Origin: Euryarchaeota archaeon UBA438
Lineage (GTDB): Archaea; Thermoplasmatota; Poseidoniia; Poseidoniales; Thalassarchaeaceae
Direction of reading: 5' to 3'
DNA: 62,724 nucleotides
NCBI GenBank assembly: GCA_002504435.1
Contig: DAQP01000049.1
Location: forward strand, 1-62,724
In this document: positions 8,599-18,202 of the stretch, piece by piece
Layout: every line of letters begins with the position of its first letter
How positions within the stretch are numbered: the stretch's first letter is position 1
Position numbers and translations under genes: made by a program
The notes under the pieces: generated by a model
What the model was told of the DNA's origin: nothing
Database searches by the model: none
Seen by the model: the letters and a program-made list of their open reading frames with translations, nothing else

Positions 8599-9855
8599 AT
8601 GGATGAGAAGGAGTTGATCTACGATTGGAACGTTATCGACTACGGAGTCGAAAGAGATCCTTCGAATCACCCTCATGAGCTTTGGTTTGACGACGAGACC
8701 CTTCGTGATGGGCTCCAGAGCCCTAGCGCTAGCAATCCAACCATCGAGCAGAAGATCGAGTTGATTGACTATATGGAGAAGCTTGGGGTTCAGAAAGTTG
8801 ACTTAGGCCTCCCAGGAGCGGGCCCATTTCACGTTGGACACATAGATGCTATGCTGAGCCACATGGGGGATATGGGCTACTCACTAAGGCCCGGATGCGC
8901 GGTTAGAACGGTAGTTTCTGACATAGAGCCGCTTGTCGATCTGCAAGCTAAGCACGAACGGCAGATTCAGGCCAGTGCTTTCCTGGGAACCAGTCCCATC
9001 AGGCAGTATACGGAAGGATGGACGATGGAAAGGATAATGTCGACAGCAGAGTCTGCAGTTACCTTCGCAGTGGATAATGACATTCCCGTAATGTTCGTCA
9101 CAGAAGACACCACCAGAAGCAAACCTGATGAGATCAAGGAAGTGTATTCCAGGGCCATAGAGCTGGGTGCAGACAGGATTTGCGTTTGTGACACGTGTGG
9201 ACACGTTACCCCGAATGGGGTGAGGAAGCTTCTGAGTTTCATCCAGGATGAAGTGATTCCTGACTCCGGGGTTAAGAGACGTGATATTGAAGTCAACTGG
9301 CATGGACATCAGGACCGTGGACTTGGGGTGGCAAACAACCTAGCAGCCTACGAGGCAGGAGCAGATGTGATACACGGGACCGCCCTTGGCGTTGGGGAGA
9401 GGGCAGGGAACGCGCCACTCGATCAGACTCTGGTAAATCTGAGCCTCATGGGCGTGATTGAGAACGACCTGACATCACTGAATGAATACATGAGGAAGGC
9501 GAACGAATACATCGGTGTCGCCTTGCCTAGAAACTACCCTGTTTTCGGGGAAGATGCGTTCGAGACTGGGACCGGCGTGCATGCCAGTGCGGTCGTCAAG
9601 GCTATGGAAAAGGGCGACCACTGGCTAGCGGACAGGGTATACTCAGGCGTCCCAGCAGGAGATTTTGGTCTCGAGCAGGTAATCAGGATTGGGCACATGA
9701 GCGGTAGGTCGAACATCACTTGGTGGTTGAAACAGAATGGGTACGAAGTCTCGGACGGCTTAGTCGAACATATGTTCGAGGTTGCAAAGACGCAACGTAG
9801 CCTCATGACTGATGAAGAGGTACATGCAGCAATAGGTGCATTTGTTGGCTCGTAG
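8599..9855 (+). CDS. 2-isopropylmalate/homocitrate synthase family lyase
   Basis: A 418-residue HMGL-like TIM-barrel enzyme that condenses acetyl-CoA with a 2-oxo acid. Signatures are DDETLRDGLQSPS (about 31-43), where the Arg-Asp pair binds substrate and metal, WHGHQDRGLGVANN (about 235) with metal-binding histidines, GERAGNAPLDQT (about 267) and the accessory helical part GTGVHASAVVKA. The C-terminal allosteric leucine-binding domain of LeuA is absent, so the enzyme resembles homocitrate or citramalate synthases, or an unregulated isopropylmalate synthase. The start at 8599 (MDEKELIYDWN) avoids overlap with ctaB. No leuB, leuC or leuD is visible nearby, so the pathway is open. Confidence 0.8.
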   Translation: MDEKELIYDWNVIDYGVERDPSNHPHELWFDDETLRDGLQSPSASNPTIEQKIELIDYMEKLGVQKVDLGLPGAGPFHVGHIDAMLSHMGDMGYSLRPGCAVRTVVSDIEPLVDLQAKHERQIQASAFLGTSPIRQYTEGWTMERIMSTAESAVTFAVDNDIPVMFVTEDTTRSKPDEIKEVYSRAIELGADRICVCDTCGHVTPNGVRKLLSFIQDEVIPDSGVKRRDIEVNWHGHQDRGLGVANNLAAYEAGADVIHGTALGVGERAGNAPLDQTLVNLSLMGVIENDLTSLNEYMRKANEYIGVALPRNYPVFGEDAFETGTGVHASAVVKAMEKGDHWLADRVYSGVPAGDFGLEQVIRIGHMSGRSNITWWLKQNGYEVSDGLVEHMFEVAKTQRSLMTDEEVHAAIGAFVGS

Positions 9856-9891
9856 AAACATGACTCATGCGCCTATCGGCGACTACGAATG

Positions 9892-9899
9892 GCTATATG
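9892..9899 (+). promoter_or_regulatory. TATA box for the kexin-like protease gene
   Basis: The sequence gctatatg is centred 26 bp before ATG 9922. It lies exactly where an alternative ATG (9889) would be, so the shorter start with a clean signal peptide and a leaderless mRNA is preferred. Confidence 0.5.
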
Positions 9900-9921
9900 T
9901 CGTACTTACGCGAGAACGGCC

Positions 9922-12900
9922 ATGCGAAACGCGTTGGCGATGGTGCTGATACTCCTATTTTCCTCGATTGCCGGGGTTTCTTCGGCAGATTCTGGGGAGG
10001 AGAATTACGATTTCGTTTCTAATGATTCGATTGTATCCACATACTCGATCGCAGTTCAGATGTCCTTGAAGAGGGCAGAGAATCTAGATTCCTACACCCA
10101 ATCTCAGATTGAATCCGTCATGGAGTGGCTGGTAATCACGAATATGGATATCGATTCACACCAGTCATCTATGGCCAAACCTGACTCATCGGCCAAGGCA
10201 CCAATTCTTCATGGGGCGTATATTTGGGAATTCGTAGAATCTCAAAGGGCTGTGGAAGGCCTGAGAGAATCCCTTGCCTTGGGGGAGATAGAGTCTTTCT
10301 CGCCCCTTGTGATGAAGAAGCAGCAGCCCCGCTTCATACCCGATGATCCGGATTTCCCGGCACAGTGGCACTTGAGAAACACGGGCCAGACGGGTGGTGT
10401 CTCCGGAGAGGATGCAAACGTCACTGGAGCGTGGGACAACTACAATGGCTCGGGAGTAGTAATTAGCGTAGTTGATGATGGCTTGGACAAGGACCACCCT
10501 GACATCGCGCCTCACTATTCCGCTCTTCTTTCGTATGACTGGTGCAATGACGATGATGACCCTTCGCCCTCCCAGTGGGATGGTCATGGCACCGCCGCGG
10601 GTGGCGTTGCAGCAGCGGCTGGGGATAATGACCTGTATGTCACGGGTGCTGCTTTCGGAGCCACAATAGCCGGATCCACGCTAATCGCTTGCTGGGCTGG
10701 CGACCAGACCGAGTCCGAGGCACTCAGTTACGAGAATGACGACATAGACATCTACACCAACTCATGGGGCCCAAGCGATGATGGCCAGACTCTGGAGGGG
10801 CCAGGGCCACTTACTACCGCAGCTTTGGAAGAAGACGCATATGGCGGAAGGGAGGATCTGGGCAACATCATAACTTGGGCTGCGGGAAATGGCCTTGGTT
10901 CCAATGACAATGCAAATTATGACGGATATGCGAACAGCAGATACACAATCGCTGTCACTGCAATCAGTCACGACGGGGACCAATCATACTACGCGGAGCC
11001 GGGGGCGAACATCCTAGTCGCTGCTCATTCCAATGGTGACGGCGAGGGGATAACCACCACTGACATCACAGGGAGCGGTGGATACAACAATTCTGGCAAC
11101 GTTACACACGATTTTGGAGGGACATCTAGCGCCACCCCCCTTGCCGCTGGAGTAATTGCTTTGATGCTGGAGGCCAATGAGAACCTGACATGGAGGGACG
11201 TTCAGCACATCCTGGTTAACAGTGCGCGCAAGAACGACGCGAGTGACACATCATGGGAATTGAATGGGGCTGGTCACGATGTTTCCCACAAGTACGGATT
11301 CGGGGCCGTGGACGCGGGAGCAGCTGTCAATCTAGCCGAGACTTGGTCACTAGTAGGGGAGGAAGTAAACTTGAGTTACAACCCCTCGATCACGACAACC
11401 ACCATTCCCGACTCAAACACCACCTGGACTGAATTTGATCTAGATGTACAAACTGACATACAGATCGAAAGCGTGGACATTGTTGTCAATATTTCACACA
11501 ACTCCAGGGGGGACTTGGACATCGTCTTGGTTTCCCCCTCGGGCAAGGAGTCCTGGCTCGCTGAGAATCGAAATGATAATGGCAACAACTACTACAATTG
11601 GATTTTCAACACTGTTCACCACTGGGATGAGTCCTCACTGGGAGAGTGGACTCTAAAGATCAGGGACACAGACTCAGGGGCCACTGGAACTCTCGACTCC
11701 TGGGGCATGATTGTCCATGGGATGGACGTCGACTTGGACCATGACGACGATGGGCTGGAGGATCTGAATGAGACAGAGGTTTGGGGTACAGACCCATACG
11801 ACGCGGACACGGACGACGATGGACTCAATGATTTCGAGGAGGTAATCACCTATGGGACAGATCCGCTGTCGGTGGACAGCGACCTCGATGGCCTCAACGA
11901 CTACACCGAGGTTATGACCACAGGAACCGATCCTCTGGACAGTGATTCTGACGATGATGGGCTTTCCGACGGGGCCGAGGTCAATTTTTGGTCAAGCGAC
12001 CCGCTGGTTTACGACCCTGATGCCGATAGTGACCTGTTCTACCACTTCAACGACTGTAACGATGCAGACCCCCTCGTAAATCCTGGAAGGCCGGAGTTGC
12101 TCAATGGGATTGACGATGATTGTGATGAGTTTATCGACGAGGGATTCAACTTCACCGATGCTGATGGCGACGGGCTAGTGGATTGGTCGGAATTCCACAT
12201 ACACAGTACAAACCACCTCGATGCAGATACTGATGATGATGGCCTCGGGGACGGGGTGGAAGTAAACACCCACGGATCCGACCCTAACTGGGCAGATCCG
12301 GATGATGACTCTGATGGATGGCACTGGTTCCTAGACTGTGATGACGAGGATGCCTTCAGATCCCCTGGCTTACCTGAGGTTCTCGATGGGATTGACAACG
12401 ACTGCGACGAGGTAATGGACGACGGCTTCGAAGCCATTGATACTGATGGGGACCAGCTTAGCGACTTCGAAGAATACCATAACCTCTCCACGAACCCATA
12501 CAATGGCGACACTGATGGGGATGGACTTCCTGATGGATACGAACTTAAGGACTCGATGTCTGATCCGCTGGTTTTCGACCCAGACAATGACAACGATGGA
12601 GTCTACTGGTTCGACGACTGCGACGATGATGATTCCGAGGTTTCCCCCTTCCTACTGGAGTTGCTGGACGGGAAGGACAACGACTGCGACGTGGCCATCG
12701 ATGAGGACTTCTACAATATCGATTCTGATGGAGACGGGCTACTGGACTATGACGAATTCCACAATTTCACAACCGACCCTTCCGACCCCGATACTGATGA
12801 GGATGGGCTGAGTGATGGGGATGAGGTCCTAGTTACCTTATCGGACCCATTGAAATTCAACTTCGACTACGATGAGGACGGTTTCAGGGACTTCGAGGAC

Positions 12901-13677
12901 TGTGAGGACTTGGTCGACACGATTAATCCGGATGGGACTGAGACATGGAACGGCTGGGATGACGACTGCAGCGGCGTAATTGATGACGGTTTGGACCGGA
13001 AGAGTCTGGTGACGACATCTCCTGAGATTTCTGAAGTTTACAGATGGGAGTCGGTAAACGATACTCTAGTTCTCTCGATTGGCGCAGTGCCTAGCCAAAT
13101 AGAGACGACCATGTCATGGAAGTTCGGTGACTACACGATGAATACGGCAGTTGGGGCTGAACTTTGGAATGTCAGCGAGGATGGCAGGAGCGTTACGATT
13201 CTTCCAATTGACTGCGAGTCTGCCGAAACCTCGTTTGAAATCTACCTCTGCGATCTAGGAGAAGGTCCACAACAAGTGACTGCCTTGATGTCAGATAGTG
13301 AGGCAATCACGGAGTTCACATGGAACTTGGACATGGTGATATGGGAGCCTCCAAAGAGTCTGGGGGAGAGGCTGATGGGATTCGTTCTGAGTCCTGTTGG
13401 AGCAATCGTATCGCTTATTTCGGTTATTTCTCTGATTGGCGGGGCTCTGCTAATCGGATCTAGGATCTCTTACAGGAGGCAGCTGAAAGAAGCATATGAG
13501 TTCTACAACATCAGCCAGGACAGAGGGAGCTTGGGGGTTGAGCATCAAGGCTACGCACTACCAAGCGCTCCTGATGTTTCCAGCTTGATTTCCGGAAATA
13601 ACGGGGGTCAGCCCTCTTATTCACCCACCGATGTTGACGAAGAAACGGGTTTGCCTCGTGCCCCAGATTTTGACTAG
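9922..13677 (+). CDS. Secreted kexin-like subtilase with P domain and Ca-type repeats
   Basis: A 1251-residue surface protease. After the signal peptide (MRNALAMVLILLFSSIAG) and a propeptide comes an S8 domain with Asp in VVDDGLDKDHPD (~185), His in WDGHGTAAGG (~221) and Ser in GGTSSATPLA (~402). A P (proprotein convertase) domain follows at about 475-600, with RGDLDIVLVSPSG and LGEWTLKIRDTDSG, as in kexin/furin. Residues about 605-1030 alternate thrombospondin-type-3-like units (DTDDDGLNDFEEV type) with four MopE-type Cys motifs (for example DGIDNDCDEVMDDG). A membrane helix near 1160-1185 (SPVGAIVSLISVISLIGGAL) and a short cytoplasmic tail end it. It probably degrades or processes proteins at the cell surface. 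Its stop abuts the convergent gene. Confidence 0.9.
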   Translation: MRNALAMVLILLFSSIAGVSSADSGEENYDFVSNDSIVSTYSIAVQMSLKRAENLDSYTQSQIESVMEWLVITNMDIDSHQSSMAKPDSSAKAPILHGAYIWEFVESQRAVEGLRESLALGEIESFSPLVMKKQQPRFIPDDPDFPAQWHLRNTGQTGGVSGEDANVTGAWDNYNGSGVVISVVDDGLDKDHPDIAPHYSALLSYDWCNDDDDPSPSQWDGHGTAAGGVAAAAGDNDLYVTGAAFGATIAGSTLIACWAGDQTESEALSYENDDIDIYTNSWGPSDDGQTLEGPGPLTTAALEEDAYGGREDLGNIITWAAGNGLGSNDNANYDGYANSRYTIAVTAISHDGDQSYYAEPGANILVAAHSNGDGEGITTTDITGSGGYNNSGNVTHDFGGTSSATPLAAGVIALMLEANENLTWRDVQHILVNSARKNDASDTSWELNGAGHDVSHKYGFGAVDAGAAVNLAETWSLVGEEVNLSYNPSITTTTIPDSNTTWTEFDLDVQTDIQIESVDIVVNISHNSRGDLDIVLVSPSGKESWLAENRNDNGNNYYNWIFNTVHHWDESSLGEWTLKIRDTDSGATGTLDSWGMIVHGMDVDLDHDDDGLEDLNETEVWGTDPYDADTDDDGLNDFEEVITYGTDPLSVDSDLDGLNDYTEVMTTGTDPLDSDSDDDGLSDGAEVNFWSSDPLVYDPDADSDLFYHFNDCNDADPLVNPGRPELLNGIDDDCDEFIDEGFNFTDADGDGLVDWSEFHIHSTNHLDADTDDDGLGDGVEVNTHGSDPNWADPDDDSDGWHWFLDCDDEDAFRSPGLPEVLDGIDNDCDEVMDDGFEAIDTDGDQLSDFEEYHNLSTNPYNGDTDGDGLPDGYELKDSMSDPLVFDPDNDNDGVYWFDDCDDDDSEVSPFLLELLDGKDNDCDVAIDEDFYNIDSDGDGLLDYDEFHNFTTDPSDPDTDEDGLSDGDEVLVTLSDPLKFNFDYDEDGFRDFEDCEDLVDTINPDGTETWNGWDDDCSGVIDDGLDRKSLVTTSPEISEVYRWESVNDTLVLSIGAVPSQIETTMSWKFGDYTMNTAVGAELWNVSEDGRSVTILPIDCESAETSFEIYLCDLGEGPQQVTALMSDSEAITEFTWNLDMVIWEPPKSLGERLMGFVLSPVGAIVSLISVISLIGGALLIGSRISYRRQLKEAYEFYNISQDRGSLGVEHQGYALPSAPDVSSLISGNNGGQPSYSPTDVDEETGLPRAPDFD
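11728..13000 (+). repeat. Four-unit composite Asp-rich repeat within the protease
   Basis: The coding DNA contains four successive units of roughly 300 bases. Each has DxDxDG-type calcium-binding segments ending in TDP or SDP, followed by a Cys-rich motif: DCNDAD...DDDCDEFIDEG, DCDDED...DNDCDEVMDDG, DCDDDD...DNDCDVAIDED and DCEDLV...DDDCSGVIDDG. The repeats are visible at protein level and diverged at DNA level. Confidence 0.85.
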
Positions 13678-15048
13678 TCAGGGGTCGGCCTCGGCCGCTT
13701 CCTCTTCCACAGCTGCAGAGTCATTCAGCCCCCACTCAGCGTCGACTGATCCGCCTGACCACTCTCCCTCGACTGTGATGTCCTCTACGTCATCATCCTC
13801 TCTCCAAGGAGGGTCGCCATCCGATCCACTGATCACAAGGCAATCGTCCTCGTCAAGTCGCTTCCTGATTGTTTTAACACCCTTCGAAACAGGCAATATA
13901 TGCCCAACAGGAGTTCCTGCAGTAACGAATGGATGCGTGGCTGAACAAATGATTAGCCCCTTCTTAGGTGAAGTTACTTCGTGAGTCTCGGAGGGCCTTT
14001 CTGGATCGGTCACGGTTGCAACGACCTCTCCCTCATCTACGAAGCTACCAGCCGGAGCAAGAACATCCAGGAGGCCACCTTGGTCAGATCTTAACCAGAC
14101 TGATCCAGAGGCCAGAATCCGGAATCTTGGTCTGCTGGGATGGCCCGGAATCATCCTCAACCCACGTAGGACATTCAGAATCCCGTAGATGGAGATCTGC
14201 ACTGACTCAGGGTCCGACTCGTTGGGACCCCCTCCTTCGAATGTGATGCAAGCAATGTCTGACTCGTTTGTCAGCCTTCGAAGTGAGCCCTTCGGGCCGA
14301 CGTTGTCCAGAATTGCTTCTATTCCGAATGACCTTGCAATTTTGTTGCTAGACGCGTGAGCGAGATTAGCCCTAATCTGAGGCATATTGGTCCTACCGAA
14401 GGCAGCGGTGTGCAGATCAATTACGTAATCGCTCCCTACTACGACTTCTTTCCAGATCCTGTGGGCGACACGGAATGTCGTATTGCTCCCTGGCTTTCCG
14501 GGGAATGCCCTGTTCAGGTCCCTTCCATCTGGCATATATCGGCTCTGTCTGCGATATCCCGGCATATTCACGACGGGGACAATTCTCAGGGTTCCGGACA
14601 TTGCTTCTGGATCTATTGGCTTGCCGGGACCGACGAAGTTGGGGCCTGTAAGGTAAGTCAGTGCAAGGGGGCCGACTAGTTCGTTTCCATGGACTGCTCC
14701 AAGAAGAGTCACGACCGGCCCCGGCCTAGAACCGTGAATGACGGTGACCGGGGTCGGCCATGATTCTCCAATATCTACCGAGAGGAGGTCGAAGTCCATT
14801 CTCCTGATTGAACCGGGAGAGATTCTCTTCCTCATGAAATTGTGATTCTTTGGACCGCTCTGGCGGGACCACTTCTTGGGCGTACCTGTGCTGTCCTCCA
14901 GGGCCTTCTCAATCTCCATCCTCCTCCTCTTAGGTATCTGGTTGGCGACCTTCAGTGGAGTGAACCTCCTCCTCTTCAATCGAGGGGTGAGAGACTCCGG
15001 CCTAGGCTCAGGAACCTCTTCTGATGAGTCATTATGTGGTTCGGACAA
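13678..15048 (-). CDS. AstE/AspA-family zinc deacylase (M14-like)
   Basis: A 456-residue protein of the succinylglutamate desuccinylase/aspartoacylase family. Zinc ligands are His120 and Glu123 in GAVHGNELVGP and His213 in DLHTAAFGR. The substrate-binding RDLNRAFPG is at 176-184 and the catalytic Glu is in ITFEGGGP (~271). A C-terminal barrel-like part (GLLDVLAPAGSFVDEGEVV) is normal for the COG3608 type. The first ~85 residues are basic and low complexity, and the C-terminus is very acidic. The start is TTG 15048: a TATA-like box (gtaaatag, 15071-15078) lies 26 bp upstream; ATG 14919 is the alternative. The substrate, an N-acyl amino acid or peptide, is unknown. It ends base-to-base with the upstream protease. 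Confidence 0.8.
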   Translation of the reverse strand: MSEPHNDSSEEVPEPRPESLTPRLKRRRFTPLKVANQIPKRRRMEIEKALEDSTGTPKKWSRQSGPKNHNFMRKRISPGSIRRMDFDLLSVDIGESWPTPVTVIHGSRPGPVVTLLGAVHGNELVGPLALTYLTGPNFVGPGKPIDPEAMSGTLRIVPVVNMPGYRRQSRYMPDGRDLNRAFPGKPGSNTTFRVAHRIWKEVVVGSDYVIDLHTAAFGRTNMPQIRANLAHASSNKIARSFGIEAILDNVGPKGSLRRLTNESDIACITFEGGGPNESDPESVQISIYGILNVLRGLRMIPGHPSRPRFRILASGSVWLRSDQGGLLDVLAPAGSFVDEGEVVATVTDPERPSETHEVTSPKKGLIICSATHPFVTAGTPVGHILPVSKGVKTIRKRLDEDDCLVISGSDGDPPWREDDDVEDITVEGEWSGGSVDAEWGLNDSAAVEEEAAEADP

Positions 15049-15070
15049 CGACCTCCCCAGTCGGTTCGAC

Positions 15071-15078
15071 GTAAATAG
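15071..15078 (-). promoter_or_regulatory. TATA-like box for the deacylase gene
   Basis: Read on the minus strand this is ctatttac, centred 26-27 bp before the TTG at 15048. It supports transcription starting at or near that TTG. Confidence 0.4.
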
Positions 15079-15133
15079 GGTACCTCACGTGAATAATGGG
15101 AATTCTTGAATTCCTCCGGCCCCTCGGAGCCTT

Positions 15134-15610
15134 ATGGGAAGTTGGGAGGGGGCATCAGTCCAAGAGAAATTTGCGCCAAGCAGCATCTGCTTCGGCTGCG
15201 GTCCGTCCAATGAGGATGGCTTGCAAATCAGGTCTTTCAGGACGGAAAACGGATTGGAAATGGAGTTCGAGACATCAGATGAGCATCAGGCGTTCCCAGG
15301 GATGGTTAATGGGGGAATTATTGGCACTCTATTGGACTGCCACGGAAACTGGGCGGCCGCAGTGGCCCTGATGGAGAGAAGTGGGTCTGAGGCCCCTCCC
15401 TGCACGGTTACTGCTAGCTATAGCATCAAACTCAGAAGACCAACACCCCATGGGGAGAAGCTTCTGGTAAAGGCCGAGATAACCGAGATTAGCGATGACC
15501 GTGCAAGGGTGGGCATGACCCTCTCAGCAGGAGGGAAAATTTGCGCCACAGGAGAGGGGCTATTTGTTGCGGTAAAGGAAGGCCATCCAGCCTACCACCG
15601 GTGGCACTAG
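15134..15610 (+). CDS. Hotdog-fold thioesterase (4HBT type)
   Basis: A 158-residue acyl-CoA thioesterase-like protein. The N-terminal CFGCGPSNEDGLQI motif and the HQAFPGMVNGGIIGTLLDCH helix, containing the active-site Asn/Asp/His region, are typical of the PaaI/THEM4-like branch. TVTASYSIKLRRPTP forms the next strand. The likely role is hydrolysis of acyl- or aryl-CoA esters in the cytosol, but the acyl group cannot be predicted. The hel308 gene starts 48 bases later on the same strand. Confidence 0.82.
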   Translation: MGSWEGASVQEKFAPSSICFGCGPSNEDGLQIRSFRTENGLEMEFETSDEHQAFPGMVNGGIIGTLLDCHGNWAAAVALMERSGSEAPPCTVTASYSIKLRRPTPHGEKLLVKAEITEISDDRARVGMTLSAGGKICATGEGLFVAVKEGHPAYHRWH

Positions 15611-15658
15611 GCCATGTATGCACGGCATCCTTTAGAACGGCCGAACTAGAGAGAGTAC

Positions 15659-18202
15659 GTGGACCGGACACCGCGAGGGCTAGAGGGGCTTGGACTCGAT
15701 TCGAGATTGGTCGACTTCTTGAGAGAGAAATGGGGCATAGAGGAGCTTTTTCCGCCTCAAACTGATGCCCTCCCTACTGCCCTTGAAGGAAATAATCTCA
15801 TGTTGACAATTCCTACAGCCAGTGGGAAGTCCTTGGTCGCTTATCTTACTATGTTGCATAGGCTCAGCGGCGATTTGTTGGGGAGCAGAGGGCTATACAT
15901 CGTTCCACTGAAGGCATTAGCATCTGAGAAAGTTGGTGAATTACAGGAAATCGCTGCCTCGATCGGCCTGAGTGTTGGGATAGCGATAGGAGACCGGAGT
16001 AGTGAGAACGTAGGAGTCAATGATGCTGACATCATAGTTTGCACTAGTGAGAAATTAGATTCAATGCTTAGGGCCAATGAGGACCTTCTAAGCAAAATTG
16101 GGGTTGTCGTTTCGGATGAGTTTCACCTGTTGAACGACCATAGCAGGGGGCCAACTTTGGAAGTACTGATTTCTAGGATTAGACATGAGAAACCCGACGC
16201 GCAGATTATCGCACTTTCCGCTACTGTTGGGAATGCTGAGTCTCTTGCGGAGTGGTTGGATGCAGATCTAGTAAAATCTGAATGGAGGCCTGTTTCGCTT
16301 CACTGTGGAGTGATGAGTAATTTGGAAGTTAGAGTACATCGGATAGAGGGGGATGAACCATCGGAATGGCCCTCTGAAAGGAAATTGATTGGAAATAAGA
16401 CCAAGTCCCTACAGGCAGTTCTGGATGATACCGTGTCTTCTGGCGGACAACTTCTGGTTTTTGTGTCATCGAGGGCGTCAGCACAAAAGGAGGCGCGGGA
16501 CCTTTCGGAGCACGTACTCAAAACGATGAGTTCCGGAGACGGGACATACTACTCTCAAACAGATGAAAAATGGAGTGGGTTTTCATCGAAAATAAACAGG
16601 GGCGAGGAGTCTTCATCTGTTGGGAAGTCACTCTCAAACTCGATCAAGGGGGGTGTCGCGTTCCACCATGCGGGCCTAACTTCGAGGCAAAGGGGAGTAA
16701 TTGAGGGCGCATTCAAAGATGGCAGTCTGAATTGCATCGTCGCCACTCCAACTCTGGCCCAAGGAGTGAATCTACCTGCTAGGAGGGTTGTAATTCGTGA
16801 TTATCGGAGATGGAATACTGCTGCAAGTGCCTCGATGCCCCTCCCAATAATGGAGATTAGGCAAATGATGGGGAGGGCAGGTAGGCCAAAATATGACGAA
16901 CATGGAGACTCTTGGATTATTGCAAAGGATGTTCAAGAAGAGGAGCGTTTGGTTGATCTTTACCTGAAGGGAGGGCCTGAGGATGTTGTTTCCAAGCTAG
17001 CTAGCCCAATGGCATTGAGGGCGATTGAGGATCCTGCCCTCCTTACGCACTGCCTCTCAATTATTGCAACAGGCGGGATTTCTGATAGGTACTCACTGGG
17101 CAGATTTTTCGAAAAGACATTTCTGGCTACTCAGATGAATTCCGAGACCTTGGCTGGTAGATTGGATGACGTAATCGACTGGCTTGCGAGTAATGGGATG
17201 GTCAACAGGGATGGGGAGTCGGAAAAGGTGGCAACTAGAATGATGGAAGAGCAACCCGATTCATCTTCCGATGAAGATTGGGAAGACGATGCTCCATCAT
17301 GGGCCAATTCCGCTGCAGATACGCTTGGAATAGAGCTGTCTAGTCATGTTGAGAGGGCGAAGGAAGTCCTGCCCAAGAGAAGAGGGCCGCCAATTTTCGG
17401 ATTTAGAAAGGCTAGCATCATTGATCCTGAAGAGAGTGTTTCTGCCGAATCTCCTTCGATGACCTATTCTGCGACCCCCCTGGGGAAGAGAGTTGCAAGA
17501 CTGTACTTGAATCCCCTTTCTGGGAGGATTCTAAGGGATGGGGCATCTCGTGCAATGTCGATTCTTTCTGGTAGGGACGAATCTGGACAGGTTTCTCCCA
17601 TGGGACTTCTTCACCTTGTTTCGTGTACTCCTGATTTTATGCCCCTATGGATCAGGAAAAATGACTTCGATAAGGTTCAGGCGGCCTTGCATGGACATGA
17701 AAGAGAGTTCCTAGCAGAGTCTATCGATCTGGAAGACGATAGAAGAATGAAGGCGGCATTGGTGATTCAATCATGGATGGAGGAGGATAGCTTCGAAACC
17801 ATAGAGACGGATTGGGGAGTGCAACCTGGAGACCTCAGAAGTCGTGTAGAGCTAGCTGAGTGGCTACTATATTCAACTAGACAGATAGTAGCTGATGACG
17901 ATGAGTTGTCATTGATGGGAAGGGATGCCCATAGAACATTAGTGGATGCGATTGATGAGGTTCACCGCAGAGTAAGATATGGATGCAAATCCGATCTTCT
18001 TGGACTTGTTGCTCTAAGGGGTGTCGGGAGGGTCAGGGCCAGGGAGATGGCAAGATTACTCGGAGTCTCTGAGGCTTCTGACATAGCGGAGCTGACGGAA
18101 AAGGATAGGTCTATGCTATCTGATCTGAGGGGATGGAGTCCCAAACTTGTAGAAAATCTAGTCAAAACTGCTAGTCGAGCCGTGAGAAGTCGTTCACGGT
18201 AA
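15659..18202 (+). CDS. hel308: Hel308/Ski2-like DNA helicase
   Basis: An 847-residue superfamily 2 helicase acting at stalled replication forks. Motifs in order: Q-motif region PPQTDAL (~33); Walker A TASGKS (53-58); DEFH in place of DEAH (~153); ALSATVGN (motif III, ~181); AFHHAGLTSRQRG (motif IV region); TPTLAQGVNLPARRV (motif V); QMMGRAGRPKYD (motif VI, ~402). Winged-helix and ratchet domains follow, then a helix-hairpin-helix LRGVGRVRAREMARLLGVSE near 782. An insertion of about 60 acidic residues around 525-590 (SSSDEDWEDDAPSW) is longer than in most Hel308. Start GTG 15659. The stop overlaps the next gene's ATG by one base (TAATG). Confidence 0.92.
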   Translation: MDRTPRGLEGLGLDSRLVDFLREKWGIEELFPPQTDALPTALEGNNLMLTIPTASGKSLVAYLTMLHRLSGDLLGSRGLYIVPLKALASEKVGELQEIAASIGLSVGIAIGDRSSENVGVNDADIIVCTSEKLDSMLRANEDLLSKIGVVVSDEFHLLNDHSRGPTLEVLISRIRHEKPDAQIIALSATVGNAESLAEWLDADLVKSEWRPVSLHCGVMSNLEVRVHRIEGDEPSEWPSERKLIGNKTKSLQAVLDDTVSSGGQLLVFVSSRASAQKEARDLSEHVLKTMSSGDGTYYSQTDEKWSGFSSKINRGEESSSVGKSLSNSIKGGVAFHHAGLTSRQRGVIEGAFKDGSLNCIVATPTLAQGVNLPARRVVIRDYRRWNTAASASMPLPIMEIRQMMGRAGRPKYDEHGDSWIIAKDVQEEERLVDLYLKGGPEDVVSKLASPMALRAIEDPALLTHCLSIIATGGISDRYSLGRFFEKTFLATQMNSETLAGRLDDVIDWLASNGMVNRDGESEKVATRMMEEQPDSSSDEDWEDDAPSWANSAADTLGIELSSHVERAKEVLPKRRGPPIFGFRKASIIDPEESVSAESPSMTYSATPLGKRVARLYLNPLSGRILRDGASRAMSILSGRDESGQVSPMGLLHLVSCTPDFMPLWIRKNDFDKVQAALHGHEREFLAESIDLEDDRRMKAALVIQSWMEEDSFETIETDWGVQPGDLRSRVELAEWLLYSTRQIVADDDELSLMGRDAHRTLVDAIDEVHRRVRYGCKSDLLGLVALRGVGRVRAREMARLLGVSEASDIAELTEKDRSMLSDLRGWSPKLVENLVKTASRAVRSRSR

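Noticed and set aside
12039..12593. 184-residue minus-strand frame
   Set aside because: A shadow of the Asp-rich repeats: GAT/GAC runs read backwards give Ser-rich sequence, and no start or domain supports it.
11728..13000. Tandem DNA repeat or CRISPR-like array
   Set aside because: The periodicity comes from the encoded Ca-binding-type repeats; the DNA units are diverged and lie in an open reading frame.
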